Positions 1 through 11,261 of a DNA stretch of 64,000 nucleotides are shown here, piece after piece. Below the pieces are notes generated by a model. The model searched no databases. It was not told the DNA's origin and saw only the letters and a list, made by a program, of their open reading frames with translations. The stretch lies in contig NC_061801.1 of the NCBI RefSeq assembly GCF_021462225.1, forward strand, positions 11,218,125 to 11,282,124, given 5' to 3'. The first letter of the stretch is position 1; each line of letters begins with the position of its first letter. A program made the translations under genes and the position numbers. This stretch comes from Girardinichthys multiradiatus (taxonomy: Eukaryota; Chordata; Actinopteri; Cyprinodontiformes; Goodeidae).

Positions 1-2975
1 ATAAAGTGACACCAGCAAATTTTCTATCACAAATAAACTTTAAATGACATTTTTTTCTTCTAATAGGTTACAAGTTTTTACCATTGCCTCATACTAAAAA
101 TCACACATCATTTACTAAACAAAAAACTTTTCATAGTTTGGAATGTTTCAGTCTATTAAAATAAGTGTTTCCCATCATTTCACTGCATCTTTTTGTCACA
201 CACATGTTCCTGTTCACACTCAGCACTTTCCCTGCACTGACCTTTGACCTCGTCCCCTTCCTAACCTTCAACCTCATTCTGAACCCTGTCGTAATGCTTT
301 AAAACTATAAATCCCAAACTAACCTTAAAGTTTGAGGTGATTCAAAGTTCACCCCCGTACATGCCAGATTTATAATACTTCCCAAGTTTATTTAATTATT
401 TTGTACACTTTTCATTCCCTCAGAACATTTGCACTTTCTTTAGGCTTTCCTATTTTTATTTTCTTATTGTCACTGGATATGATTAAAACCTGGCACCAAA
501 GTCTTTGTTGAAGTTATGTTCTCAGATGTCAGCTCTGTTAATGAGTCTGAGGAAGGTTCTTAAAGTTTGAGGTTAAGGAATTAATCACCCCCTCAAAATT
601 TAAAGTATCTTTAGCAATCTTTATTGCAGCAAGGAGAGGTGTTGAAAAGCATTAGAAAGGAGATGAAAACACAAAAGAAATTGCCATTTGGAAGAAAAAA
701 GACATCATAACTTTGTTTATTCCTCTCCTCATTAAAAGGCCCACAAAGTTTGACACCCTAATAAATTGTAGGCAGATAAAAAAAAAAACCTGCAACATGA
801 AGATATTTTTAATCTCCTTAAGGTGTTTTGGTTTGGAATGACTCCAAGGATTTAGTGTTCAACATTTTTAGCAATAATTTATGACTTAATAAAATAAAAT
901 TAAATGAAACAAAATAAAAACGTCTATCCTATAGTAATTAAATGCTTTCAGCACATTTCTGATTGACATTTTTCAACAGGTAGTTAAATTTAAAGTGCCT
1001 TTTCGCTCTTCCTGCAGTATTATCTGAAGCGGCTCAGTCCTGCTGCTGAACATGCTAGTTTAGCATTAGCATCATGGTCTCTGGAATTAGAAGAGTTACA
1101 TTTAAATATGGGGAAATGGGGAAAAAAATCTAAGTAGCCTCCTTCAGTCAGAAAATATTATAATAGTGTGCACACAGGTTTATTAAATGTATTAAATCCG
1201 TTATGTTACAAACATTCTGCCTACTAGTATAACTTTACAGGTGTGTTTGCAATATATCAGCTGGTAAGTGCCTTGCTCAGATCCAGCAGCAAGAACAGCA
1301 TTTCTAATTGTATGGCCCATACGAAGAACACAATTTAGTCTCAGGTATGAGAACTATATTCATGATATTCCACTACTGTCAGACAGAAACCTTGTATCTT
1401 CAAAAATGGTCAAAAATGGCCAAAGTTACATGCTCTTTTTGATGCTTTCACTGGACATGTGTCAATAAAACCCTACACAGATGTGAGGGGTAATCAATAG
1501 AGTTGATTTTCACAAGGAAGCATAAATTACTGAAAATGGATATTCAAGTTTTTGCATTTGTTTGCGTTATAAATAGCAATCATTCCATATATGTTGAAAT
1601 ATATTTTAATTAATAAATTAATAATCTTACAGCTGCTTCAGTATGTTGTTGACTTTTCAAGCCTTTTGAATGTTTTTAGCATTTGTCCCGCTATTCTCAC
1701 ATTTTGCACCCCCTCAGATCATTCAGTGTTCATAATACCAGTGGTAAAATGTGTATTACAGTGCAGTATATCCTGTACTGTATGTGCATGCATGGAAGTG
1801 TCCTTTTGTCCAGGACCAACCCTTTCCTTATCCCTCGCCCTCATCACAGCAGTGTCTGTTTTTAATCTGGGACAGTGATTTATGATGGAGCCCGGGCTGT
1901 GTATACCTCCTCACTTCCTTTCATTTCTCAAATGGTTTGTACTCTGCGGAATGATAGATATATCTACACACAACCCCTGCATGACTAATTAACTCTGAAA
2001 TATCAGGGCCAGATGTGGAGTGAGAAGACAGACCCCAGAGTGTGCTTTCTCTCCCGCTCTGCCTGACTCATTCTAACTGTTGCTCGGGATTTTCATTTTA
2101 TTTCACCACCTCTCAACACTCAGCCATAATTCTGCTGATAATATGACAGCATGTTTGAAGGGGAATGTAAATGTTGTAGTGACTGAAACAGCAAATTTAC
2201 TCAGTTGATGTTCCTGATTTTGATTTCGAAGACAGTTCAAATAAATGTGTTTGCCTGGAAGATTTTCTTTTACGGTCTGGGCTTGTTTTACACTACTTCA
2301 CAGCTAGATTATGGCAAAAGCTTTAAATGAAACCCAAAGTAAATTTCAGAATGCTCTTTTAACTACAAAATCATGCAAGAAAAGTATCCAATTTTTCCTC
2401 GTTTAAAATTTCACCACTGTTCTTTTTATAGATGCTATTAAACTGAAAAGCAGCTACATAATATTCCACAAACATTCTCTGTACTTTTGTTGGTTGGCTT
2501 GAAAGGTCCCTTAAACCTCAGTAATGATGTTACTATAACACAACAGCTGTGTAATAGCTTAGATTACAAGAAAACACAATGGAAAAAGCTACAGCCAGGT
2601 TGGAAAAACAAAACGTGACCCCTAATGAAACCTGATAGCACAAAAACAATTTGCAGGCTAATAAAACAACAGGCTCCAATACAAAGGCAGAGTGAAAGAT
2701 TAAAACGTGAACAACAGCTCTTAATGCAAGACAGAACAAGTAGAAACAGAAACTAATAGGAGTTTAACAAGATATCCAGCTCACGAAACAAGACGATACA
2801 TATTTAGTTTATAAAAACAAATACAAAATCTGGCCATTTTTTTTTTTATAGTCTTTTTTAAGTTCATAAATATACAGTAGTAAATATTTCACAAACACTG
2901 AAAAATCTGTAATCAGTGTAGAATAATGCAGGCAGATCTGGCTAGTCAGACTAGTATAGTGTGGTTTTTGAATGA
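1..2975. other. Anonymous AT-rich DNA, no gene recognised
   Basis: The stretch is AT-rich with scattered poly-A and poly-T runs. Open frames are short (under 100 codons) and resemble no protein family I know. I see no tRNA-like promoter boxes, terminal inverted repeats or transposase-like translation. It may be plain intergenic or intronic DNA. Confidence 0.6.
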
Positions 2976-2984
2976 GATTCTTTT

Positions 2985-3180
2985 AAAGATTTTAAGTGGC
3001 CGATCTAAATTACCCAGTAAGAGCGTCCATAGCTGTCTGTCCTGTGTGTCTATGTTGTCTTGTGATAGAATGGCTCCCTTTCTGGGATGTAACCAGTCTC
3101 TTGCCTACTTATCACTGGAGGTAGGCTCTAGTCACCCTCCATGGAAAAGTAGGTATGGACAATGGATGGATGGAATATTT
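2985..3180 (+). repeat. Decayed 3' part of a SINE-type repeat ending in (ATGG)n
   Basis: The text from the 'ctaaattaccc' segment through 'aggtaggctctagtcaccctc' to the terminal ATGGATGGATGG follows the same order of blocks as the 3' two-thirds of the repeat at 58609-58972, with many substitutions. The tRNA-like head is missing. The short tandem tail marks the 3' end and shows plus-strand insertion. The small frames across it are by-products. Confidence 0.55.
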
Positions 3181-3224
3181 TAAAGGTTGTGACCTTATCT
3201 TATCTTACTAGTAGTTTCTCACAT

Positions 3225-4270
3225 TTGAGCTTGGGGAGATGTGCAGTGGTGATTGGGATGTGGCTTCACTTTGGTGGAGGCGCTGGCCGGCCTGCTTGGT
3301 ACGGCGGAGTGTGCCAAGCGGGAGTGTGTGTGGCTGGCATGATGGGACGGTTCCTGGATTGGGGTGTGGGGCTGGCGGGGTGCCTGGTCTTTGGGCAGCT
3401 GGCGGGTTGTTTCTCTTTCATGGATGGGCGGGCTTGGCGGTGTGCTGCTCTGCTGGATGTCATGTCTGGAGGGGATGGGGCGCTGCTGGGTGTCGTGGAA
3501 GAATTGCAGCATGTAGGGTGGTGGGGAGGTGTCCTCTTTTTGGATGTGTGGTCACCAGCATTTAAATTGGCTGAGCGGTGACGGTGGAGCTAATCTGGTT
3601 GGTGTGTCTCCCTGAGCTATCATTGCAGTGGCAGTGATGTGTGGTATGTTTGTATGGTTGTGGTGGCATGGTGGGGGCTGCTAGCACTGGGTGCGTGACG
3701 CCAACCAGGGACCTTTTGCCAGGTGAGTTTGTCCCGTCTTCTTGTGGGGTCAGGGTTCAGTTTGCGAGTACGGTGCTTGGGGGTGTCTACTCTGTTGCGC
3801 TTGTGGGTGGAGGCTGGGGTCCTGGATCAGCCCAGCCACACTCCCTGCTGGTGGCAGGTGTTTCTACCTGCTGGTATATTGGTGGTTGGCTGGGTGCTTT
3901 GGTGTGTCACTCCCGGTGGCTGCTTGACAGGCCTGGGCCCCCTGGTTCTGTCGGGCCTCTGTTTGGGGCGTGATTGTGTTCCGGGGTCTCGGGTCTCTGG
4001 GTCCATATCTGGATCTGCTCTTGGGGAGGGGGCTGTTGGCGGGGCTTGTGGGCTCATTGCGGCAGCTCGTTGGGGCTTCTGCTCTGTGGCTGCTGGGTGG
4101 TTCCCCTAGGGCTCTCCTCTGATGTTCTTTGGGGGGGTTGTGGTAGCCCTGGAGGAGGTCCTCCCGGGGTTCCCGTGCTCTGGGGAGCCTTTGGATGTCT
4201 GTGGCTCAGATCTCCTCCATGTCTGTCTTGGGTCCAGGGGAGCAGGTCTGTGGCTCCTCACACTCGCTAT
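3225..4270. other. G/T-skewed GC-rich island of unknown origin
   Basis: About 1 kb is rich in G and T on the plus strand, with many GG and GGG runs, in sharp contrast to AT-rich flanks. Overlapping open frames of 108-213 codons occur in several frames and on both strands. That is what low stop-codon density in GC-rich sequence produces, and none reads like a known protein. The block is not a simple tandem repeat by eye. It could be part of a transposable element or satellite I do not recognise. Its plus strand has many potential G-quadruplex runs. Confidence 0.5.
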
Positions 4271-4494
4271 TGCATTGCTTTATGGAAAAACCTTAAATAT
4301 ACAAACGTGCTCACACTTACACCCACAGGTGTTTGGATTCAGGTATTAACATATGCACAGATGTTCTATATTGAGCCACAGTTACCACGAAATACATCTG
4401 GCATTCATTACTACGGTGCACTGTTCAGTAATATTGCAGTTATATGTTTCTGTAGGTGCAGAAGCAGTCTTCTAGTATCTTATATTCTCATCAG

Positions 4495-4600
4495 CCTTCT
4501 TTCTCTCTATTCTTTTCTCCTTCTCTCCCTTTTTCCTTTTTGCCCGACCTCTCTCTCTTTTTGCTTCTTTTTTTCCTTTTTGTGTCCGCCTCTGTGTCCA
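4495..4600 (+). repeat. Polypyrimidine tract
   Basis: Roughly 100 bases are nearly pure C/T on the plus strand (repeated tctct, ttcctttt). The tract lies downstream of the G/T-rich island and upstream of the Tc1 insertion. No gene is visible in 4270-4815. Confidence 0.7.
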
Positions 4601-5947
4601 TTGCAATTGAAATGATCCCAAAGCAGTTTCTAGTAAAGTTTTTTTTAATATATATCAAGCAGAGCTTTATAGTGTTAGCCGTAATTCTCCACTTGTGAAA
4701 GTAAATCCGTTCGGGCTTCTTCTTGGTACTCAGACAACAATTCTGGTTGCTACTCTGCCAGACAGGGAATGTAAAAAAAAAGGAAGAAATAAAATAAAAA
4801 TTCATTTATTATATACAGGGGTTGGACAATGAAACTGAAACACCTGTCATTTTAGTGTGGGTGGTTTCATGTATAAATTGGACCAGCCTGGATAGCCAGT
4901 CTTCATTGATTGCACATTACTCCAGTAAGAGCAGAGTGTGAAGGTTCAATTAGCAGGGTAAGAGCACAGTTTTGCTCAAAATATTGAAATGCACACAACA
5001 TTATGGGTGACATACCAAAGTTCAAAAGAGGACAAATTATTAGTGCACGTCTTGCTGGCGCATCTGTGACCAAGACAGCAAGTCTTTGTGATGTATCAAG
5101 AGCCACGGTATCCAGGGTAATGTCAGCATACCACCAAGAACTTAACTGTGGACGCAAGAGGAAGCTGTCTGAAAGGGATGTTCGGGTGCTAACCCGGATT
5201 GTATCCAAAAAACATAAAACCACGGCTGCCCAAATCACGACAGAATTAAATGTGCACCTCAACTCTCCTGTTTCCACCAGAACTGTCCTTCGGGAGCTCC
5301 ACAGGGTCAATATACATGGCCGGGCTGCTATAGCCAAACCTTTGGTCACTCATGCCAATGCGAAACGTTGGTTTCAATGGTGCAAGGAGCACAAATCTTT
5401 GGCTGTGGACAATGTGAAACATGTATTGTTCTCTGCTGAGTCCACCTTTACTGTTTTCCCCACATCCAGGAGAGTTACGGTGTGGAGAAGCCCCAAAGAA
5501 GCGTACCACCCAGACTTGCATGCCCAGAGTGAAGCATGGGGATGGATTAGTGATGGTTTGGGCTGCCATATCATGGCATTCCCTTGGTCCAATACTTGTG
5601 CTAGATGGGCGCGTCACTGCCAAGGACTACCGAACCATTCTTTAGGACCATGTGCATCCAATGGTTCAAACATTGTATCCTGAAGGCGGTGCCATGTATC
5701 AGGATGGAAATGCACCAATACACACAGCAAGACTGGTGAAAGATTGGTTTGATGAACATGAAAGTGAAGTTGAACATCTCCCATGGCCTGCACAGTCACC
5801 AGATCTAAATATTATTGAGCCACTTTGGGGTGTTTTGGAGGAGCGAGTCAAGAAACGTTTTCCTCCACCAGTATCACGTAGTGGCCTGGCCACTATCCTG
5901 CAACAAGAATGGCTTAAAATCCCTCTGACCACTGTGCAGGACTTGTA

Positions 5948-6147
5948 CAGGTCCTTCTCAAAATATTAGCATATTGTGATAAAGTTAATTATTTTCCATA
6001 ATGTAATGATGAAAATGTAACATTCATATATTTTAGATTCATTGCACACAAACTGAAATATTTCAGGTCTTTTATTGCCTTAATACGGATGATTTTGGCA
6101 TACAGCTCATGAAAACCCAAAATTCCTATCTCACAAAATTATCATAT
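5948..6147 (+). repeat. Left inverted repeat of family B (IR/DR type)
   Basis: This is the outer end of element B, mirrored at 7358-7557. Two transposase-site-like motifs lie near 5953-5975 and 6124-6147, about 170 bp apart. That is the double-site layout of IR/DR transposons. Confidence 0.85.
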
Positions 6148-6275
6148 CATTAAAAGGGTCTCTAAACGAGCTATGAACCTAATCATCTGAATCAACGAGT
6201 TAATTCTAAACACCTGCAAAAGATTCCTGAGGCCTTTAAAACTCCCAGCCTGGTTCATCACTCAAAACCCCAATC

Positions 6276-7280
6276 ATGGGTAAGACTGCCGACCTGACTG
6301 CTGTCCAGAAGGCCACTATTGACACCCTCAAGCAAGAGGGTAAGACACAGAAAGAAATTTCTGAACGAATAGGCTGTTCCCAGAGTGCTGTATCAAGGCA
6401 CCTCAGTGGGAAGTCTGTGGGAAGGAAAAAGTGTGGCGGAAAACGCTGCACAACGAGAAGAGGTGACCGGACCCTGAGGAAGATTGTGGAGAAGGGCCGA
6501 TTCCAGACCTTGGGGGACCTGCGGAAGCAATGGACTGAGTCTGGAGTAGAAACATCCAGAGCCACCGTGCACAGGCGTGTGCAGGAAATGGGCTACAGGG
6601 GCCGCATTCCCCAGGTCAAGCCACTTTTGAACCAGAAACAGCGGCAGAAGCGCCTGACCTGGGCTGCAGAGAAGCAGCACTGGACTGTTGCTCAGTGGTC
6701 CAAAGTACTTTTTTCGGATGAAAGCAAATTCTGCATGTCATTTGGAAATCAAGGTGCCAGAGTCTGGAGGAAGACTGGGGAGAAGGAAATGCCAAAATGT
6801 CAGAAGTCCAGTGTCAAGTACCCACAGTCAGTGATGGTCTGGGGTGCCGTGTCAGCTGCTGGTGTTGGTCCACTGTGTTTTATCAAGGGCAGGGTCAATG
6901 CAGCTAGCTATCAGGAGATTTTGGAGCACTTCATGCTTCCATCTGCTGAAAAGCTTTATGGAGATGAAGATTTCATTTTTCAGCACGACCTGGCACCTGC
7001 TCACAGTGGCAAAACCACTGGTAAATGGTTTACTGACCATGGTATCACTGTGCTCAATTGGCCTGCCAACTCTCCTGACCTGAACCCCATAGAGAATCTG
7101 TGGGATATTGTGAAGAGAACGTTGAGAGACTCAAGACCCAACACTCTGGATGAGCTAAAGGCTGCTATCGAAGCATCCTGGGCCTCCATAAGACCTCAGC
7201 AGTCCCACAGGCTGATTGCCTCCATGCCACGCCGCATTGAAGCAGTCATTTCTGCCAAAGGATTCCCGACCAAGTATTGA
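6276..7280 (+). CDS. Tc1-type transposase, family B, intact
   Basis: This 334-residue protein cuts and pastes its own element by binding the terminal repeats and catalysing strand transfer at TA targets in the nucleus. Residues 1-45 form a first helix-turn-helix (KEISERIGCSQSAVSRHL). A basic linker with GRKK (49-52) and a second DNA-binding subdomain follow to about residue 110. The DDE domain spans about 140-330: D148 in LFSDESKF, D238 in FQHDLAPAH and E273 in PDLNPIENLW. There are exactly 34 residues between D238 and E273. The length is normal for Tc1 transposases (about 340). The ATG at 6276 opens the conserved N terminus and no upstream in-frame start fits better. I see no frameshift, stop or catalytic substitution. 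Whether it is expressed cannot be told from sequence. Confidence 0.95.
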   Translation: MGKTADLTAVQKATIDTLKQEGKTQKEISERIGCSQSAVSRHLSGKSVGRKKCGGKRCTTRRGDRTLRKIVEKGRFQTLGDLRKQWTESGVETSRATVHRRVQEMGYRGRIPQVKPLLNQKQRQKRLTWAAEKQHWTVAQWSKVLFSDESKFCMSFGNQGARVWRKTGEKEMPKCQKSSVKYPQSVMVWGAVSAAGVGPLCFIKGRVNAASYQEILEHFMLPSAEKLYGDEDFIFQHDLAPAHSGKTTGKWFTDHGITVLNWPANSPDLNPIENLWDIVKRTLRDSRPNTLDELKAAIEASWASIRPQQSHRLIASMPRRIEAVISAKGFPTKY

Positions 7281-7357
7281 GTGCATAACTGTACATGATT
7301 ATTTGAAGGTTGACGTTTTTTGTATTAAAAACACTTTTCTTTTATTGGTCGGATGAA

Positions 7358-7557
7358 ATATGCTAATTTTGTGAGATAGGAATTTTGGGTTTTCATGAGC
7401 TGTATGCCAAAATCATCCGTATTAAGACAATAAAAGATCTGAAATATTTCAGTTAGTGTGCAATGAATCTAAAATATATGAATGTTAAATTTTCATCATG
7501 ACATTATGGAAAATAATGAACTTTATCACAATATGCTAATATTTTGAGAAGGACCTG
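7358..7557 (-). repeat. Right inverted repeat of family B (IR/DR type)
   Basis: This is the reverse complement of 5948-6147 with only scattered differences, for example around 7455-7500. High similarity between the two long arms suggests a fairly recent insertion. Confidence 0.85.
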
Positions 7558-7677
7558 TATATGTCATTCCCAAGACGTATTGACGCTGTATTGGCCGCAA
7601 AAGGAGGCCCTACACCATACTAATAAATTATTATGGTCTAAAACCAGGTGTTTCAGTTTCATTGTCCAACCCCTGTA

Positions 7678-8734
7678 TATCGTGAGACAAAAGAGACTTA
7701 ACAAATTTGTGCAATATAATGCGTTGAAACAAAAAGCACAAAGAAAAATCCCAAGTCAAGTCTCTGTAAATGTTCCTACAATTCCCTAAAATTGCCTAAA
7801 TCACTTTACTACTTTAATAAATACAAGCAAGATCATAATTGATAAAAAAGATTAAATCATGTGCAGATGTTTGGTTTTGTCAGTAGTGCCGACTCATTAT
7901 ATTAAAGGTAAAGAGGTCAGGTGGTCCAAAAATGCATGAAATCTGTTTTGCAAAATGTTTCTATTTTTTTTCAAAATCATCTTCCATACCAATCCTTCCA
8001 ACTTTGCAGTCTCATTTTACAACAAAACAAAAATGAGACAATCCATAAAGGTGCACATTATATGCTTTTCTTTGTTTTAATTAAAAACACATTGTGACGC
8101 AAATACGTTTAAATCCAAGTGTCAGTTAAACTGTCAGGTCAAATTTGTTTGAGATATCCTGATTGTATTCCAACTGGTTTTTTCAATTTATCCTGTAGCT
8201 CCTCATCAATCAACAGGCAGAAGCAGGCTACACCCTGGAAAGGTTTCTGTCCAACAATGGACCAATGCAGAGAGAAATAAACAGAGCATTTAAGAGTCAA
8301 CCATAAATCTAACATGCTTCTTTGCTAACTGTGCAAGGAACCACATAAAGAAAGCACATGCGTTTAGGGAACATGGAAAGTCTGCAAAGAAAAGCAATAG
8401 CTGAAATCTGATCCAATAACATCCAGCATGCAGCTCCCAAATCAGTTTAAAAAGTCTAAATGCAACATTATGACAATAAAATAAACTAAGGGCTATGTGG
8501 AAGATTCTAATAAGATTTTTACATAACCATCCTAGAATGGATGATCTAAAACAATTCTTGAAACAATGCTTAAAGTTACACAAATTTTTTTCAAACTCAC
8601 TTACATTTGACCAAGAGCATCTGTATAGAGCAATTTTCATGTCTTATCGAATATTCACAATTAGATTTAGGTATAGACTAATCTCACAGAGGAGTATGCT
8701 TTGAGTAATAATATTCATTTATAGCTCTGACTGT
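7678..8734. other. Anonymous DNA between Tc1 elements
   Basis: No gene, RNA gene or clear repeat is recognised. The 116-codon minus-strand frame at 8290-8640 has no recognisable domain and looks like chance. Confidence 0.5.
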
Positions 8735-9395
8735 ATATTCAGGTGATTGTCTTGAGTCTTTTGCAACCTCTAACAGGCTTTCTTCAAGGATCACGCTGTA
8801 TCTGCTGGCACCACTGTTTTATGTTAGACATGGTGTGTTGATGATAATGTGCCATGATAGTTTTCCGTCCCTCATTTGATTTTGCAAGGTCAATAAGTTG
8901 AATTTTCTATCACATTTCGCCTACATGGCTCGCAGGACATCGCAAACTGGAATTTATTTATGTTTCTTTTAACAATTCCAAAATCTAACCAATATTCCAT
9001 TGTGTGCCATAGTGTGTTTATAATGGTTTCTCCATAGACATTTATGGAGTGGAAAACTAATGGTTGTCCTGTCAAAAAAAATCTCCCACCTGAGCAGTGG
9101 ATTGCTCTAGCTCATTCAGAGAGTGAGATAAATCTTGGGATATTGTTTCATGACTTAACTGTTTTAAACTTTTTCACAACGTTATTCCTGACCTGTCTGG
9201 TGTGTTACTTGGTCTTCATGATTCGGTTTGTTCACTAAAGTTCTCTATCAAACCTCTGAGGCTTTCACAGAACATGAAATACAAACATGTGTACTTTATT
9301 TGTTAATTAGATGACTTTTGAAGGCAGTTGTTTGCACTGAAGTTTATTTTGGGCTATCAGAGTAAAAGGGGCTGAATGCATATTTAGGAACCCTG
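8735..9395 (-). mobile_element. Tc1-like relic, family Z, reverse orientation
   Basis: Read on the minus strand, this follows the order of a common fish Tc1 family. The region near 9170-9240 (plus-strand gacctgtctggtgtgttact, then ttcatgat) corresponds to the transposase N terminus and start. The 5' leader runs to about 9395, and the catalytic-domain relics lie at 8750-8880. Heavy substitution and internal deletions leave no usable frame. Clear terminal repeats were not found. The assignment is from remembered family pattern. Confidence 0.7.
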
Positions 9396-11087
9396 GGCTT
9401 CTGACACTTCCACTTAAATTTTTGTCAGCAGGCTTACATCTATATGAGCAGTTGAGCAGTTATTAATTCATTTGTTAACAGAAGCAGCAGCACAAACAAA
9501 TCACTGGCAAGACTCCACCATCTTAATTGTGAGTTGGGGAATTTCCTTTAAATGTTTTACCAATGTCTTCATTTTCACTATTTATCAATCATAGTGTCGG
9601 ATTACCTGTCAGCATAGCTGCTTAATTTTCACTCTGAAGTACACAAATGACAGTTTTAATCTCCTCCCTTCTTCCTTCTTTGCTCCTTTCTTTTACTTTG
9701 AGGTGGGGACAGAGGGAAGGAGGTGATAGGTAAACCTCTTCCAGGCAGATCCACCTTAAAAAGAAAAACGCCAGAAGGCCCTTCTGACATGCTGACAGCC
9801 TGCCATGAGTGACGTGTGATCTGTACAAATTTCAGGACTAATAAATCTACCTGTCAGAGGAAGGAGACTTGAAAGGGCCGCTGCCCTGCGGCGCAGCTTA
9901 AATGCAACTGCTGTTGATGAAATTCTGTAGGCCAGAGAATTACAGCTGTCAGAGGAAAACGCCTACATAAGATCTGATGGCTCGCCTGGCTCCTCTTACA
10001 ACCTGTGCTCCAGCTAACAGAGCATGTGTGCCTTTTATTTTAGTTCATTTCTTCAAGTTTTAAATATGCAAGAAATTAACTTTTGAAAAGTGGCGTGGGA
10101 AATAATCTCATGTGCAGCAAGATATTTTCTGAATAGTTTTTTGGTTCATTCTTACAGCATTGCCAATGGCTGGAACAAAGCTAAATCATAAAGCACACAG
10201 CTGTTTTGCCTTTTCATCACAGAGCAGCTCGATTTTTATTGTCACTTTGAAGTTCAGCCAGTGAGAGACATATTCACTGCGGGTCCATGACAGCTATAAA
10301 CATCAACTCACCCATTCCATCATTTGAAGAGAGAGGCATAAAACAGCTGAGCGTGTTGCTGTATTTATGGGTAAATGAGTGGAAAAGCCATTGCTCTCTC
10401 TAATCTGTCATAAAGTAGATTTATGGGTGTGTGCGGTGAGAATCTTGTTCGGTCTGTGTATTGACTCATCTCATGCACACAGGTTCCATGAGGCCAGCCA
10501 CTATCCTTACTCGACATCAGTGGGCAGAGTTTGCTACTTAAATTCACTTAAATGAAATGTATTTTTATTTTATGAAAACTAGAGATTTATTGGAGATTGT
10601 AGGTTTACACGCTGTTACACATCTGTCTTGCATCTTAGTGGCATACAAAGAAGAAAATAACCCCCCAGCATTGCCTTTCTATGACATCTGATGATGTAGC
10701 ATGCCTTATGTATTTTCCAGCTAAACCAGGCTGTGATTTTTGTGAGTTGTCAAAAATGTAAGCAACTCAAATACATGATCTGATAATAGCGTTACTATGT
10801 GAACACTCTTTGGACGCTCTGTCTGCGCAGATGAAGATTAACTTACCTCTACATGGAGAACGCTTAAAGTACCTTCAGCTGATGCCTGTTTTACCAATTT
10901 TCTAATGAATTCAAATAAGAATTACATAATCACTTGGGGGCACCCAGATTGTTTAAAACACATAGCAAATAAATAAAACTATGAGTCATCAGGTGATAGG
11001 GAAAAAATAGCAATGAAACTGTTTTTTGTTGTCCTCATTCCCTTACATTTAGGCCCATGTAGCATGCAGTTTTGTTTCTATTTTTGT
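9396..11087. other. Non-coding DNA with a possible regulatory patch at 9620-10010
   Basis: No coding sequence is supported. Between 9620 and 10010 the sequence is less AT-rich and non-repetitive. It contains CTGTCAGAGGAA twice (near 9855 and 9946) plus further TGACAG/CTGTCA cores, which resemble MEIS/TGIF-type homeodomain sites. TTTATGGG occurs twice at 10360-10430. These are suggestive of a conserved non-coding element only. Confidence 0.3.
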
Positions 11088-11261
11088 GGCACTAGTGGTC
11101 TTTATTTCAAAGTGAACAGTTCCTGAAATGGGGTGGAGAGAGAGGGAAGACTTGCAGGAAAGGCCTCACCAGGTCAGGACTTGAACCCGGAACATGAGCT
11201 GGAAGTATTGAGGCCTACGTACATGGGTTGCATGCTCTACCACTACGCTACGACCCGCGCC
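11088..11261 (-). repeat. tRNA-derived SINE, minus strand
   Basis: On the minus strand it has a Pol III promoter: an A box (TAGCGTAGTGG, near 11240-11250) and a B box (GGTTCAAGTCC, near 11180-11190). A pyrimidine-rich body follows, and the unit ends in AAATAAAGACCACTAGTGCC at 11088. The same family occurs at 11262-11407 and 26351-26515. It is a retroposon, not a functional tRNA gene, because the tRNA-like part lacks a cloverleaf and continues into a non-tRNA body. Confidence 0.8.

Larger units (their letters stand above)
5948..7557 (+). mobile_element. Complete Tc1-like DD34E element, family B, nested in family A
   Basis: The 1610-bp element is bounded by CAGGTCCTTCTCAAAATATT at its left end and the inverse at 7557, with TA on both sides (5946-5947 and 7558-7559). 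The inverted repeats are about 200 bp each. They carry related outer and inner motifs (ttctcaaaatattagcatat and atctcacaaaattatcatat), the IR/DR arrangement known from Sleeping Beauty-like elements. The internal transposase is uninterrupted. The family A copy at 55.4 kb reads straight through the insertion point, confirming the empty site. Confidence 0.96.
5003..7623 (+). pseudogene. Family A transposase pseudogene, split by element B
   Basis: The N-terminal half reads as a Tc1-type paired-like helix-turn-helix DNA-binding domain (starting MGDIPKFKRGQIISARLAGA), followed by a DDE/D catalytic domain. Compared with the copy at 55431-56680 it has several lesions. A two-base deletion near 5516 shifts the frame. 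A TAG lies at 5643-5645 where the other copy has GAG. The first catalytic Asp is Ala (FSAEST versus FSDEST). The second is Gly (YQDGN versus YQNDN). Family B is inserted after TA at 5946-5947, separating the last 20 or so codons (7558-7623). The third residue lies in PDLNIIEPLWG. Two extra residues between the second Asp and Glu give DD36E rather than DD34E. Confidence 0.93.
4816..7675 (+). mobile_element. Tc1-like DD36E element, family A, copy 1 (interrupted)
   Basis: A 31-bp terminal inverted repeat beginning CAGGGGTTGGACAATGAAAC lies at 4816-4846 and is repeated inverted at 7645-7675. Both ends abut TA dinucleotides (4814-4815 and 7676-7677), the Tc1/mariner target duplication. Subtracting the nested family B element and its extra TA leaves about 1248 bp, close to the 1250-bp second copy at 55431-56680. 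The single gene is a broken transposase on the plus strand. The element is inactive but could be bound and moved in trans. Confidence 0.95.

Noticed and set aside
3162..4615. Overlapping 100-213-codon frames on both strands
   Set aside because: Several frames are open at once because the sequence is GC-rich with few stop codons. None resembles a family or shows exon structure.
4903..5349. 148-codon minus-strand frame, also mirrored at 56148-56594
   Set aside because: It is the antisense shadow of the family A transposase and appears in both copies for that reason.
11180..11260. tRNA gene suggested by A and B boxes
   Set aside because: The tRNA-like part is not a full cloverleaf and continues into a SINE body seen in two other copies.
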